This document shows, piece by piece, positions 7,810 to 15,020 of a DNA stretch of 35,252 nt. Each line of letters starts with the position of its first letter. Position 1 is the first letter of the stretch. This DNA is from Micromonospora acroterricola (GTDB lineage Bacteria; Actinomycetota; Actinomycetes; Mycobacteriales; Micromonosporaceae). The stretch is taken from assembly GCF_003172955.1 (NCBI RefSeq), contig NZ_QGKR01000212.1, positions 1-35,252 of the forward strand, read 5' to 3'. The notes beneath the pieces are model-generated. The model did not search any database. It worked only from the letters and a program-made list of their open reading frames with translations, and was not told the DNA's origin. The position numbers and the translations under genes were made by a program.

Positions 7810-9585
7810 GTGTTCGTCGTCGCCACCGCAGGGCACGTCGACCACGGCAAGTCGACGCTGGTCCGGGCGTTGACCGGCATGGAGCCCGACCGGTGGGCCG
7901 AGGAACGCCGCCGGGGAATGACCATCGACCTGGGGTTCGCCTGGACGACGTTGCCCTCCGGCGGCACGGTCGCGTTCGTCGACGTACCCGGGCACGAGCG
8001 GTTCGTGCCGAACATGCTCGCGGGGGTCGGCCCGGTGCCGGCGGCGCTGATCGTGGTCGCCGCCGACGAGGGGTGGATGCCGCAGTCCGCGGAGCACCTG
8101 GCCGCGCTGGACGCGCTCGGCGTCGGGTACGGCCTGCTGGCGGTGACCCGCGCGGACCTCGCCGATCCGGAGCCGGCGACGGCCCGGGCGCGGGCCGAGA
8201 TCGCGGAGACGAGTCTCGGCGCGGTGGAGGTGGTGGCGGTCAGCGGCCTGACCGGCGCCGGCCTGCCGGAGCTGCGCGCCGCCCTGGACCGGCTCGCCGC
8301 CCGGCTGCCGGCCCCCACCGTGGACGATCCGGTCCGGCTCTGGGTGGACCGCAGCTTCACCGTGCGGGGCAGCGGCACCGTGGTCACCGGCACCCTGGGC
8401 GCCGGCCGGCTGCGGGTCGGCGACGAGCTGGAGCTGGCCGGCGCCGACGAGCTGGTCCGCGTCCGCGGCCTGCACTCCCTCGGCCAGGCCCGGCCGGAGG
8501 CGGAGGCGGTGGCCCGGGTGGCGGTCAACCTGCGCGGCACGCCCCGCGACCGGCTCGGCCGCGGGGACGCGCTGCTCACCCCGGGCCGGTTCCACCGCAC
8601 CGACCTCGTCGACGTCCGGCTCACCGGCGATCCGGCGGCCGACCTGCCGGCCACCCTCACCCTGCACGTCGGCTCGGCGGCGGTGCCGGTCCGGGTCCGC
8701 CCGCTCGGCCCGGACACCGTCCGGCTCCGGCTGGCCCGCCCGCTGCCGCTGCTGGTCGGCGACCGGGCGCTGCTGCGCGATCCGGGCCGGCACCACGTGT
8801 CCGGCGGGGTGCGGGTGCTGGACGTGGCCCCGCCGCCGCTGGGCCGCCGGGGCGCGGCCGCCGCCCGCGCGCAGGTCCTCGCCGACCTGGACGGCCGACC
8901 CGACCTGGCCGGGGAACTGCGCCGCCGCCGGCTGGTACGGGCCGGCACCCTGACCCGGATGGGCGTGCCGGTGGACGCCGCGCCGGTGGCCGGTGACTGG
9001 CTGGCCGATCCCGCGCACTGGCGGCGACTCGGCGACCAGGTGACCGAGGAGGTCGCCCGCTACGCCCGGGAGCACCCGCTGGAGCCGGGGATGCCGGTCG
9101 ACGCCCTGCGCCAACGCCTCGCCCTGCCGGACCGGGCGCTGGTCGAGGCGCTGGTCCGGCCGCCGCTGCGGATCCACGCCGGCCGGGTGGGGGCGGCGAA
9201 CGCCAACGCCCTGCCCGAGCCGGTGGCCCGGGCGGTGCAGCGGGTCCGCGCCGAGTACGCCGACCGGCCGTTCCGCGCCCCCGAGGCGGACCACCTCGTC
9301 GACCTGGGCCTGGGTCCCCGGGAGATCGGGGCCGCCGTACGCGCTGGCGCGCTGCTGCGACTGGCCGACTCCGTGGTGCTGCTGCCCGACGCGCTCGACG
9401 ACGCGGTACGGGTGCTGGCCGGGCTGCCTCAGCCGTTCACCCTCTCCGCGGCCCGGCAGGCGTTGGACACGACCCGCCGGGTGGCGGTGCCACTGCTGGA
9501 GCTGCTGGACCGCCGGGGCGCGACCCGCCGGCTGCCCGACGACGCCCGGATCGTCGTCACCTCCGCGTCCGCCGCCCCCCGGTAA
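7810..9585 (+). CDS. selB: Selenocysteine-specific translation elongation factor
   Basis: This GTPase brings Sec-tRNA(Sec) to UGA codons by binding the SECIS hairpin. Its 591 residues show GHVDHGKST (8-16, P-loop), an RGMTIDLGF switch region, DVPGHE (58-63) and TRAD (113-116) in place of the usual N/TKxD. EF-Tu-like beta-barrel domains follow, including SFTVRGSGTVVTGTL, and the C-terminal third is consistent with winged-helix SelB repeats that contact the mRNA. GTG 7810 is 2 nt after the selA stop, with GGAGA (7796-7800) inside selA, so translation is coupled. The window supplies its substrate tRNA, its partner SelA and its target mRNA. Confidence 0.95.
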   Translation: MFVVATAGHVDHGKSTLVRALTGMEPDRWAEERRRGMTIDLGFAWTTLPSGGTVAFVDVPGHERFVPNMLAGVGPVPAALIVVAADEGWMPQSAEHLAALDALGVGYGLLAVTRADLADPEPATARARAEIAETSLGAVEVVAVSGLTGAGLPELRAALDRLAARLPAPTVDDPVRLWVDRSFTVRGSGTVVTGTLGAGRLRVGDELELAGADELVRVRGLHSLGQARPEAEAVARVAVNLRGTPRDRLGRGDALLTPGRFHRTDLVDVRLTGDPAADLPATLTLHVGSAAVPVRVRPLGPDTVRLRLARPLPLLVGDRALLRDPGRHHVSGGVRVLDVAPPPLGRRGAAAARAQVLADLDGRPDLAGELRRRRLVRAGTLTRMGVPVDAAPVAGDWLADPAHWRRLGDQVTEEVARYAREHPLEPGMPVDALRQRLALPDRALVEALVRPPLRIHAGRVGAANANALPEPVARAVQRVRAEYADRPFRAPEADHLVDLGLGPREIGAAVRAGALLRLADSVVLLPDALDDAVRVLAGLPQPFTLSAARQALDTTRRVAVPLLELLDRRGATRRLPDDARIVVTSASAAPR

Positions 9586-9604
9586 CCGCCACCACGGCAC
9601 CGAC

Positions 9605-9621
9605 CGTCACCTACGGTGACG
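9605..9621. promoter_or_regulatory. Short inverted repeat CGTCACC-TAC-GGTGACG
   Basis: A perfect 7-bp inverted repeat with a 3-nt centre ends 2 nt before the ATG at 9624 and lies 19 nt after the selB stop. Its right arm doubles as the ribosome-binding region (GGTGACG). It could be a small operator or could mask initiation of the next gene. Confidence 0.3.
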
Positions 9622-9623
9622 CC

Positions 9624-9821
9624 ATGGACCCTTCGGCGGTCTGGCGGGACCGGCAGCACCGGTGGCGGATCGAGGCGTACCGCGCCCCGGACCTGCGGTT
9701 CGCCGTCTACGCCACCAACGGCCCCACCGAGTCCGCCCCGCTCTGGCTGTTCGGCATGTCGGCGCTGGCCCGGTGGCTGATGACGCACGCCATCTCCCTG
9801 GACGACCTGGAGACCGACTGA
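9624..9821 (+). CDS. Small conserved-type hypothetical protein
   Basis: A 65-residue product beginning MDPSAVWRDRQHRWRIEAY and ending SLDDLETD. It is rich in Trp and Arg at the N-terminus and has an amphipathic or hydrophobic middle (APLWLFGMSALARWLMTHA) that could be a helix packing against a membrane or partner. I do not recognise the family. Codon use at third positions matches its neighbours, which supports a real gene. It lies 38 nt after selB and 82 nt before the CNNM gene. The GGTGAC before the ATG is a modest ribosome site. Confidence 0.65.
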   Translation: MDPSAVWRDRQHRWRIEAYRAPDLRFAVYATNGPTESAPLWLFGMSALARWLMTHAISLDDLETD

Positions 9822-9903
9822 GCGCGGCCCGGACGACCGGAACCGGACCCGAAGCCGGCCCCGCTGCGGTTGAGTGGCCTGAGGCGGTGGACGGGGGTAC
9901 GCG

Positions 9904-11181
9904 ATGGGCGCTCAGCTCGGGCAGTTGGCGCTGGTGGCCGTGTTGATACTGATCAACGCCGCGCTCTCCGGCAGCGAGATGGCGCTGGTGACGCTGCGCG
10001 AGGGGCAGCTGCGGCGGTTGGGTCGGCGCAGCGCTGCCGGCGACCGGCTGGTGCGGCTCTCCCACGACCCGAACCGATACCTGGCCACCATCCAGCTCGG
10101 CATCACCCTGGCCGGGTTCCTCGCCTCGGCGGCGGCCGCGGTGTCGCTGGCCGAGCCGCTGGTCGCCCCGCTCGGCTTCCTCGGCGCGGCGGCCCGCCCC
10201 GCCGCCGTGGTGCTGGTGACGGTGGTGCTGACGTTCGTCACCCTGGTGATCGGCGAGCTGGCCCCGAAGCGGCTGGCGATGCAGCGCGCCGAACGCTGGG
10301 CGCTGCTCAGCGCCGGCCCGCTGGACCTGCTGGCCCGGCTGTCCCGGCCGGCGGTGTGGCTGCTGAGCCGCGCCACCGACGCGGTCGTCCGGCTGGCCGG
10401 CGGCAACCCGAAGGCCAGCCGGGAGGAGATGACCGAGGAGGAGCTGCGGGAGATGCTGGTCAGCCAGCGTGGGCTGTCCGCCCAGCAGCGGGAGATCCTG
10501 ACCGGCGCGTTCGACATCGCCGGCCGGACGCTGCGCGAGATCCTGGTGGCCCGGCGGGACGTGACCGCGCTGCCGGCGAGCCTGGCCGTCGACGAGGGGG
10601 TGCGACGGCTCGCCGCCGCCGGGCGTTCCCGCGCGCCGGTCACCGGCGCCGGCGGCCTGGACGAGGTGATCGGCGTGGTGCACATCCGTGACCTGGTGCG
10701 GGCCGGCGACGGCACGGTGGGGGAGCGGGCCCGCCCGCCGCTGCTGCTGCCGTTCACGCTGGCGGTCTCCGACGCCCTGCGCCACCTTCGTCAGGAGCAC
10801 CAGCAGCTTGCCCTGGTGGTCGACGAGCACGGCGGCATCGACGGCATGATCACCATGGAGGACCTGCTGGCCGAGGTCGTCGGCGAGTTGTACGACGAGA
10901 CCGACCGGGACGTCGGCGGTGTGATCCGGGAGCCGGACGGGTCGCTGCTGGTGCCGGGTGAGTTTCCGCTGCACGACCTGCCCGACCTGGGCGTGCGGTT
11001 GAGTTTCCCGCTCTCGCAGGAGTACACGACGGTGGCCGGGTTGGTGCTGGCCCGGCTGCGGCACCTGCCCGGCGAACCGGGGGAGACGGTCCGGCTGCCC
11101 GGCCTGACCCTGGAGGTGGTGGAGGTCGGCGACCGGGCGGTACGCCGGGTGCGCCTGCGCGGGTTCACCGCCGAGCGGTGA
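9904..11181 (+). CDS. CNNM/CorC-type (hemolysin family) transmembrane protein
   Basis: A 425-residue membrane protein. The N-terminal DUF21/CNNM domain (about 1-190) has several hydrophobic helices and the signature NAALSGSEMALVTL, with LVIGELAPKRLAMQ further on. A pair of CBS domains (about 200-330, with GVVHIRDLVRAG and VVDEHGGIDGMITMEDLLAEVVGEL) and a C-terminal CorC/HlyC domain (about 345-420, with VPGEFPLHDL) follow. Family members are implicated in Mg2+/Co2+ homeostasis, often as efflux proteins; the old 'hemolysin' name is not evidence of toxicity. ATG 9904 follows a G-run (9893-9897). A gene of the same family often follows in tandem in actinobacteria, but not here. Confidence 0.88.
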   Translation: MGAQLGQLALVAVLILINAALSGSEMALVTLREGQLRRLGRRSAAGDRLVRLSHDPNRYLATIQLGITLAGFLASAAAAVSLAEPLVAPLGFLGAAARPAAVVLVTVVLTFVTLVIGELAPKRLAMQRAERWALLSAGPLDLLARLSRPAVWLLSRATDAVVRLAGGNPKASREEMTEEELREMLVSQRGLSAQQREILTGAFDIAGRTLREILVARRDVTALPASLAVDEGVRRLAAAGRSRAPVTGAGGLDEVIGVVHIRDLVRAGDGTVGERARPPLLLPFTLAVSDALRHLRQEHQQLALVVDEHGGIDGMITMEDLLAEVVGELYDETDRDVGGVIREPDGSLLVPGEFPLHDLPDLGVRLSFPLSQEYTTVAGLVLARLRHLPGEPGETVRLPGLTLEVVEVGDRAVRRVRLRGFTAER

Positions 11182-11256
11182 CCGGCGGCGGGCGCGTCAC
11201 CCGGACGGGCGACCCCACCACCGAACCCACCCGCTGGCGCATTTCCGCCGCTTACG

Positions 11257-11451
11257 GTGCGATACGTGAAGGACCGAGGATTGCGGACGTTCGTCACGGT
11301 GCTGGCCGGCCTCGCGGTGATCTACTTCGGAACCGCCGGCCGTAGTCCCGAGGAGGGCCGTGGTCTCTCCGGCGGGCTCGTGGTCCTGGCGCTGCTCGCC
11401 GCGCTGCTGGTGTGGCACCTGACGCGTCCGGGGGACAAGACGGTGAAGTGA
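11257..11451 (+). CDS. Small two-helix membrane protein
   Basis: A 64-residue product with two predicted membrane segments (TFVTVLAGLAVIYFGT and GLVVLALLAALLVWHLT) joined by a polar turn (GRSPEEGRG), ending in a basic tail. I do not recognise the family. GTG 11257 has no clear ribosome site; TACGGT (11253-11258) looks more like a -10, so initiation may instead be at GTG 11266, giving 61 residues. It converges with the glycosylase-like gene, whose stop is 5 nt away. Confidence 0.6.
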   Translation: MRYVKDRGLRTFVTVLAGLAVIYFGTAGRSPEEGRGLSGGLVVLALLAALLVWHLTRPGDKTVK

Positions 11452-11455
11452 GCGC

Positions 11456-12103
11456 TCAGCGGGCGGCGCGGGTGACCTCACCCGCGGACTCCTCGCCGAG
11501 CGCCACCCGCACCAGCGCCGAGGCGAGCCGCCCGAAGTCCGGCTCGTCGACGAGCCGGGCCAACCCGTCCGGCGCCTCCGGCAGACCCAGCCGCTTCGCC
11601 CCGGCCAGCGCCCGGCGGTCGGCGTACGGGCGCACGTCGGACCACACCGTCTGCGCCTCGCGCAGGTAGATGTCGGCGCCCGTGGGCCCGATGCCGGGGA
11701 ACTCGGTGAGCCGTCGGCGCAGCCCGGCCGGGTCACCCTCGGCCTCCCGGTGCAGCCGCCGCAGGTCGCCGTGCCAGCGGTCCAGGCACAGGCGGGCGCC
11801 CGTGCCGAGCATCGTGGCCGTCCGCTCGTCGTAGCGGCGGTAGTGGCCCCTGCCCAGCGCGTCCACCCGCTGCTGCCAACTGGCCGCCTCCATCGCCTGC
11901 GGCGTGCGGTAGCCGGCGGCGAACAGCTCCCGCGCGGCGTCCACCGCCACGCACGCCCGGATCCGGGTGCTCAGCAGGGTGGCCAGCACCAGCAGCTGGT
12001 ACAGCGGCCCGGGTCGGTCGGAGAGCCGGATGCCGGCCTCCTCCGCGTACGTGCGGCTGCTCCGGTCCAGCAGGACCCGCGCCACGGTTCGGTCGTTGCC
12101 CAC
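11456..12103 (-). CDS. HhH-GPD (endonuclease III-like) DNA glycosylase family protein
   Basis: A 215-residue protein with a helix-hairpin-helix (FPGIGPTGADIY, about 145-156) and a following conserved Asp region (SDVRPYADRRAL), as in the endonuclease III superfamily that removes damaged bases. The position normally holding the lyase Lys (GVGRKTA in Nth) reads GPTGA here, and there are no C-terminal cysteines for a [4Fe-4S] cluster. It may therefore be a monofunctional glycosylase or a non-catalytic relative. The start is taken as GTG 12103 (VGNDRTVARVLLDRS). GTG 12085 is an alternative, and neither has a strong ribosome site. The frame stays open far upstream, but that part is not gene-like. 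Confidence 0.72.
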   Translation of the reverse strand: MGNDRTVARVLLDRSSRTYAEEAGIRLSDRPGPLYQLLVLATLLSTRIRACVAVDAARELFAAGYRTPQAMEAASWQQRVDALGRGHYRRYDERTATMLGTGARLCLDRWHGDLRRLHREAEGDPAGLRRRLTEFPGIGPTGADIYLREAQTVWSDVRPYADRRALAGAKRLGLPEAPDGLARLVDEPDFGRLASALVRVALGEESAGEVTRAAR

Positions 12104-12232
12104 GCCCGCTGGGTACCCGCCCCGGCGGCGGCTAGCCCTTCCGCCGCCGCGCCGGCCCGGAATGCCGCCGGGTCGGGTGGGTATGCCTGCGGTGGAGGCG
12201 GTCGATGCCGCCGTATCCGGAGGGAGACACCC

Positions 12233-12439
12233 GTGGTCAACCCGCAGCAGGAGGAGCTCCGGCGCAACGCCAAGGGAGCCACCAGTCAGGACAGCAAGGG
12301 GCCCAAGCCGACCGGGCACCCGCTCAACCGCGGCTCGTCCCGCGGTGACGCGGGTCGGCCGGTGCCCAAGGGCCAGGTGTCGCCGTACGGCCCGACGACC
12401 GAGCCGGTCGCCGAGGACGACAGCGACAACCCGGTCTAA
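12233..12439 (+). CDS. Small hydrophilic, probably disordered protein
   Basis: A 68-residue product starting VVNPQQEELRRNAKGA, rich in Lys, Gly, Pro, Ser and Asp, with an acidic end (EDDSDNPV). There is no hydrophobic segment or known fold. GTG 12233 has a good ribosome site GGAGGGA (12219-12225), 7 nt upstream. Its stop TAA (12437-12439) overlaps the stop of the converging gene (12436-12438 on the other strand). I do not recognise a family. Confidence 0.65.
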   Translation: MVNPQQEELRRNAKGATSQDSKGPKPTGHPLNRGSSRGDAGRPVPKGQVSPYGPTTEPVAEDDSDNPV

Positions 12440-12912
12440 CGACCGCGACCTGACGGCCGCCGCAACCTGTTCCAGGTGGCGGCGGCCGTCAGCCCGTACG
12501 CCAGGTGCGGCACGATGTCGGAGATCCAGTCGGAGCGCCGCCACGTACGCGGGTCGCTGATGCCCAGCGCGGTGATGGACCCGTCGGTCATCGTCATGAC
12601 GCCGGCGCCGAGCACCCCGGTGGCCATCGGCAGCGGCTGCCGGCGGCCGTTGGCGTAGAGCGCGAACGCGACTCCCGCGGCGATGCCCAGCCCGTAACCG
12701 ATCAGGGCGCCGAGGCCCGAGCGGCGGTTGGCCGCCCGGGCCCCGGTCCCCAGGTCCACGTGCGTGATCCCGGCGAGCCGGCCGACGGTGTCCTCCGGCG
12801 TGCTGCTCGCCGGCCTGGCCCGCAGAGCCATGTCCAGGTAGCTGACCACGTTGAGCGCGGTGCTGCCGACGGCGCCCGCGATGGCGCCGTCGGCCAGGTC
12901 GACCCTCCTCAC
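12436..12912 (-). CDS. Small membrane-associated hypothetical protein
   Basis: A 158-residue product with Gly/Ala-rich hydrophobic stretches (ADGAIAGAVGSTALNVVSYLDM; SGLGALIGYGLGIAAGVAFALY; MATGVLGAGVMTM; VPHLAYGLTAAATWN) that suggest three or four membrane helices. GTG 12912 overlaps the stop of the upstream gene as GTGA, so the two are translationally coupled. I do not recognise the family. Confidence 0.7.
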   Translation of the reverse strand: MRRVDLADGAIAGAVGSTALNVVSYLDMALRARPASSTPEDTVGRLAGITHVDLGTGARAANRRSGLGALIGYGLGIAAGVAFALYANGRRQPLPMATGVLGAGVMTMTDGSITALGISDPRTWRRSDWISDIVPHLAYGLTAAATWNRLRRPSGRGR

Positions 12913-13121
12913 TTCGGGTCGCCCGGTTCGCGCTCGCCCTTGGGGCCGTACGTGCGCTCGCCGCGCACCACGCCCCGTTGACCGCGATCCTCCTGGAGGA
13001 TCCGGTTGGCGACCTGGTCGGCCTTGCCGTCGGGCACCCGCCGTCCCGAATCGTCGATCGCGTTACGGATGCGCGCCCGCTGCTTGTCGTACGCGTTACT
13101 GCCCGGCCGTGGTCCTGGCAT
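12909..13121 (-). CDS. Small conserved hypothetical protein, first gene of a two-gene unit
   Basis: A 70-residue, highly charged product: MPGPRPGSNAYDKQRARIRN, then DSGRRVPDGKADQVANRIL and ending PKGEREPGDPK. ATG 13121 has an excellent ribosome site AAGGAGG, 6 nt upstream on the minus strand. It is coupled by GTGA to the membrane protein gene that follows. The DGKADQVANRIL helix resembles segments I recall from small actinobacterial stress or plasmid-stabilisation-like proteins, but I cannot place it. The same frame remains open for 3 kb upstream as a shadow of + strand genes. Confidence 0.7.
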   Translation of the reverse strand: MPGPRPGSNAYDKQRARIRNAIDDSGRRVPDGKADQVANRILQEDRGQRGVVRGERTYGPKGEREPGDPK

Positions 13122-13195
13122 CAGCTGCCTCCTTCGTCCGTCGCCGTTGGCGTACCGCGCCCGTCTACCCGTCTGAGCGCGGGCCAATCCCGACG

Positions 13196-14077
13196 TCAGC
13201 GTGGGCTGCGGACCACGGCCACCGGGCACTGGGCGTGGTGCAGCACCGACTGACTCACCGACCCCAGCAGCAACCCCGTCACCTCGCCGCGCCCCTGCCC
13301 GCCCACGACCACCAGCTGGGCGGCGCCGGACGCCTCGGCGAGCACTGCCCCGGGCCGCCCGTGCACCGCCCGCGACGTCAGCGGCAACCCGGGCCAGCGC
13401 TCGGTCAGCCCGGCCAGCGAGTCGGCGAGCATCCGGTCCTCCTCGCCGTGCAGCCGCGCCTCGTCGTACACCAGGGGCTGCATGTCGCCCGGGCCGGTGC
13501 TGCGCGGGTGCCCGTAGGCGTACACCGCCAGCAGCGGCACACCGCGCGCCACGGCGGCCTCGGCGGCGAACTCGAAGGCGAGCCGGGACGCCGCCGAGCC
13601 GTCCATCCCGACCAGCACCGGCTCGTCGGGACGTTCCGCGCCGCGGGCCACCAGCACCGGGCAGTCGGCGTACGCCGCGACCTGCACCGCCACCGAGCCG
13701 AGCACCAGCGAGGCGAAGCCACCCAGACCCCGGTCGCCGAGCACGATGAGCGCGGCGGTGGGGGACTCGCCCACCAGCACCGCGGCGGCCTCGCCGTCGA
13801 TGATCTCGCCGGAGATCGACAGCCCGGACGCGGTGGCCTCGGCCTCGGCCACCGCGGCGGCGACCAGTTCCTCGGCCTGGTGACGCAGCCCGCCGCCGGG
13901 CGGGGCGTCCGGGGCGGGGGAGACCGGCACGTGCAGCAGCGGCCAGATGAACCCGTGCACGACCCGCAGCGGCCGGTGCCGACGGGCGGCTTCCGTGGCG
14001 GCGAGGCGTACCGCGCGCAGGGACGGCTCGGAGCCGTCCACGCCGACCACCACCGCCGCGCTGTTCGCCGAGTTCAC
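13196..14077 (-). CDS. Tandem universal stress protein (two Usp domains)
   Basis: A 293-residue protein with two Usp folds: domain 1 (about 8-145; VVVGVDGSEPSLRAV, ending GDRGLGGFASLVLGSVAVQV) and domain 2 (about 152-290; VLVGMDGSAASRLAFEF, ending GGQGRGEVTGLLLGSVSQSV). Both keep the G-2x-G-9x-G(S/T) nucleotide-binding motif, so ATP binding is expected. Such double proteins are common in actinobacteria and in mycobacteria often belong to dormancy responses. GTG 14077 follows GGGAGGTGG by about 6 nt. It is divergent from the methyltransferase gene at 14193 across 115 bp. Confidence 0.9.
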   Translation of the reverse strand: MNSANSAAVVVGVDGSEPSLRAVRLAATEAARRHRPLRVVHGFIWPLLHVPVSPAPDAPPGGGLRHQAEELVAAAVAEAEATASGLSISGEIIDGEAAAVLVGESPTAALIVLGDRGLGGFASLVLGSVAVQVAAYADCPVLVARGAERPDEPVLVGMDGSAASRLAFEFAAEAAVARGVPLLAVYAYGHPRSTGPGDMQPLVYDEARLHGEEDRMLADSLAGLTERWPGLPLTSRAVHGRPGAVLAEASGAAQLVVVGGQGRGEVTGLLLGSVSQSVLHHAQCPVAVVRSPR

Positions 14078-14192
14078 CGTCCACCTCCCGCCGGGGCCAG
14101 TATCGCGGGCGGGGACAGCTCGGCGGAGCGATACCGCCCAGCGCGTCCGGGTCGGTACGCTGGCGACGACCAGCCCGGAGGGAGCGTCGTCG

Positions 14193-14939
14193 ATGGGTGA
14201 ACCGGACCAGCCGAGCACGGCCCGCATGATCGATTTCTGGCTCGGTGGGGACCACCACTTCCCGGTCGACGTGGCGGCCGCGACGGCGTTCGAGCAGGCG
14301 TACGGACCGTGCGCGCCGGTGTTCCGGGAGCTGCGGGCCTTCCTCGGTCGGGCGGTGCGGGCCATGGCGGGGGAGGGTGTGGACGGGTTCCTGGTGTTCG
14401 GCGCGGGCGTGCCCACGATGGGCAACGTGCACGAGGTCGCCACCCAGGCCACCGTGCTCTACACCGACGTCGACCCGGTCACGATCCGGCTGGGGCAGCG
14501 CATCCTCGCCGGCAGCGACCGGGCCGGCTACGGCTACGGAGACGCCACCGACATCGGCACCGTCGACCCGGCGCAGCTGCACCGCTTCGTCCCGGGTTGG
14601 GGTCGTCGCCCGGTCGGGGTGGTGTTCCTGGGGCTCGCGGCCTTCCTCGACGACGACACGCTGGCCCGCACCCTCGACGAGCTGTACGTGGCGGCGGCGC
14701 CGGGCAGCATGCTGGCCGTGGATTTCGACACCGAGGAGCTGGCCGGTCATCCGGAGGCGCTGGCGATGATGGGGCCGACGTTCCGGATGCGCCCGCCGGC
14801 CGCGTTCGCGCCATTGCTGGGTCGGTGGGCGCCGACGGCCGACGGGGTCGTGCCGGTCAACCAGTGGCGCCCGGACGGCGCGCCGGCGGAGGTGCCCGAC
14901 GCGTTCCACGGGGTGCTCGCGACCCGCGGCGCCGACTGA
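14193..14939 (+). CDS. SAM-dependent methyltransferase, DUF574/PF04672-like
   Basis: A 248-residue protein of the family common in actinomycetes. It opens TARMIDFWLGGDHHFPVDVAAA, then has a shifted SAM motif (GFLVFGAGVPT), an acidic strand end (VLYTDVDPV) and GYGDATDI. The glycine motif FGAGVPT departs from the usual FGTGLPT, but the layout is kept. Targets of this family are mostly unknown. ATG 14193 has GGAGGGAG about 8-10 nt upstream. The phosphatase gene follows after 81 nt, with its own -10-like element. Confidence 0.75.
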   Translation: MGEPDQPSTARMIDFWLGGDHHFPVDVAAATAFEQAYGPCAPVFRELRAFLGRAVRAMAGEGVDGFLVFGAGVPTMGNVHEVATQATVLYTDVDPVTIRLGQRILAGSDRAGYGYGDATDIGTVDPAQLHRFVPGWGRRPVGVVFLGLAAFLDDDTLARTLDELYVAAAPGSMLAVDFDTEELAGHPEALAMMGPTFRMRPPAAFAPLLGRWAPTADGVVPVNQWRPDGAPAEVPDAFHGVLATRGAD

Positions 14940-14979
14940 CCCCGCGGCACCGCGCCGACGGCCTGTCCGGGGGCGTCCG

Positions 14980-14985
14980 TATGAT
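14980..14985 (+). promoter_or_regulatory. Candidate -10 element (TATGAT) before the phosphatase gene
   Basis: TATGAT is close to the housekeeping consensus and lies 36 nt before ATG 15021. No convincing -35 is seen. A small inverted repeat CTTGC-CCTGTA-GCAAG follows immediately (14987-15002), overlapping the expected transcription start. Confidence 0.35.
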
Positions 14986-15020
14986 GCTTGCCCTGTAGCA
15001 AGTTTCTGGAGAGGACGACC

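Noticed and set aside
11182..11256. Terminator after the CNNM gene
   Set aside because: I could not find a convincing stem in this short gap.
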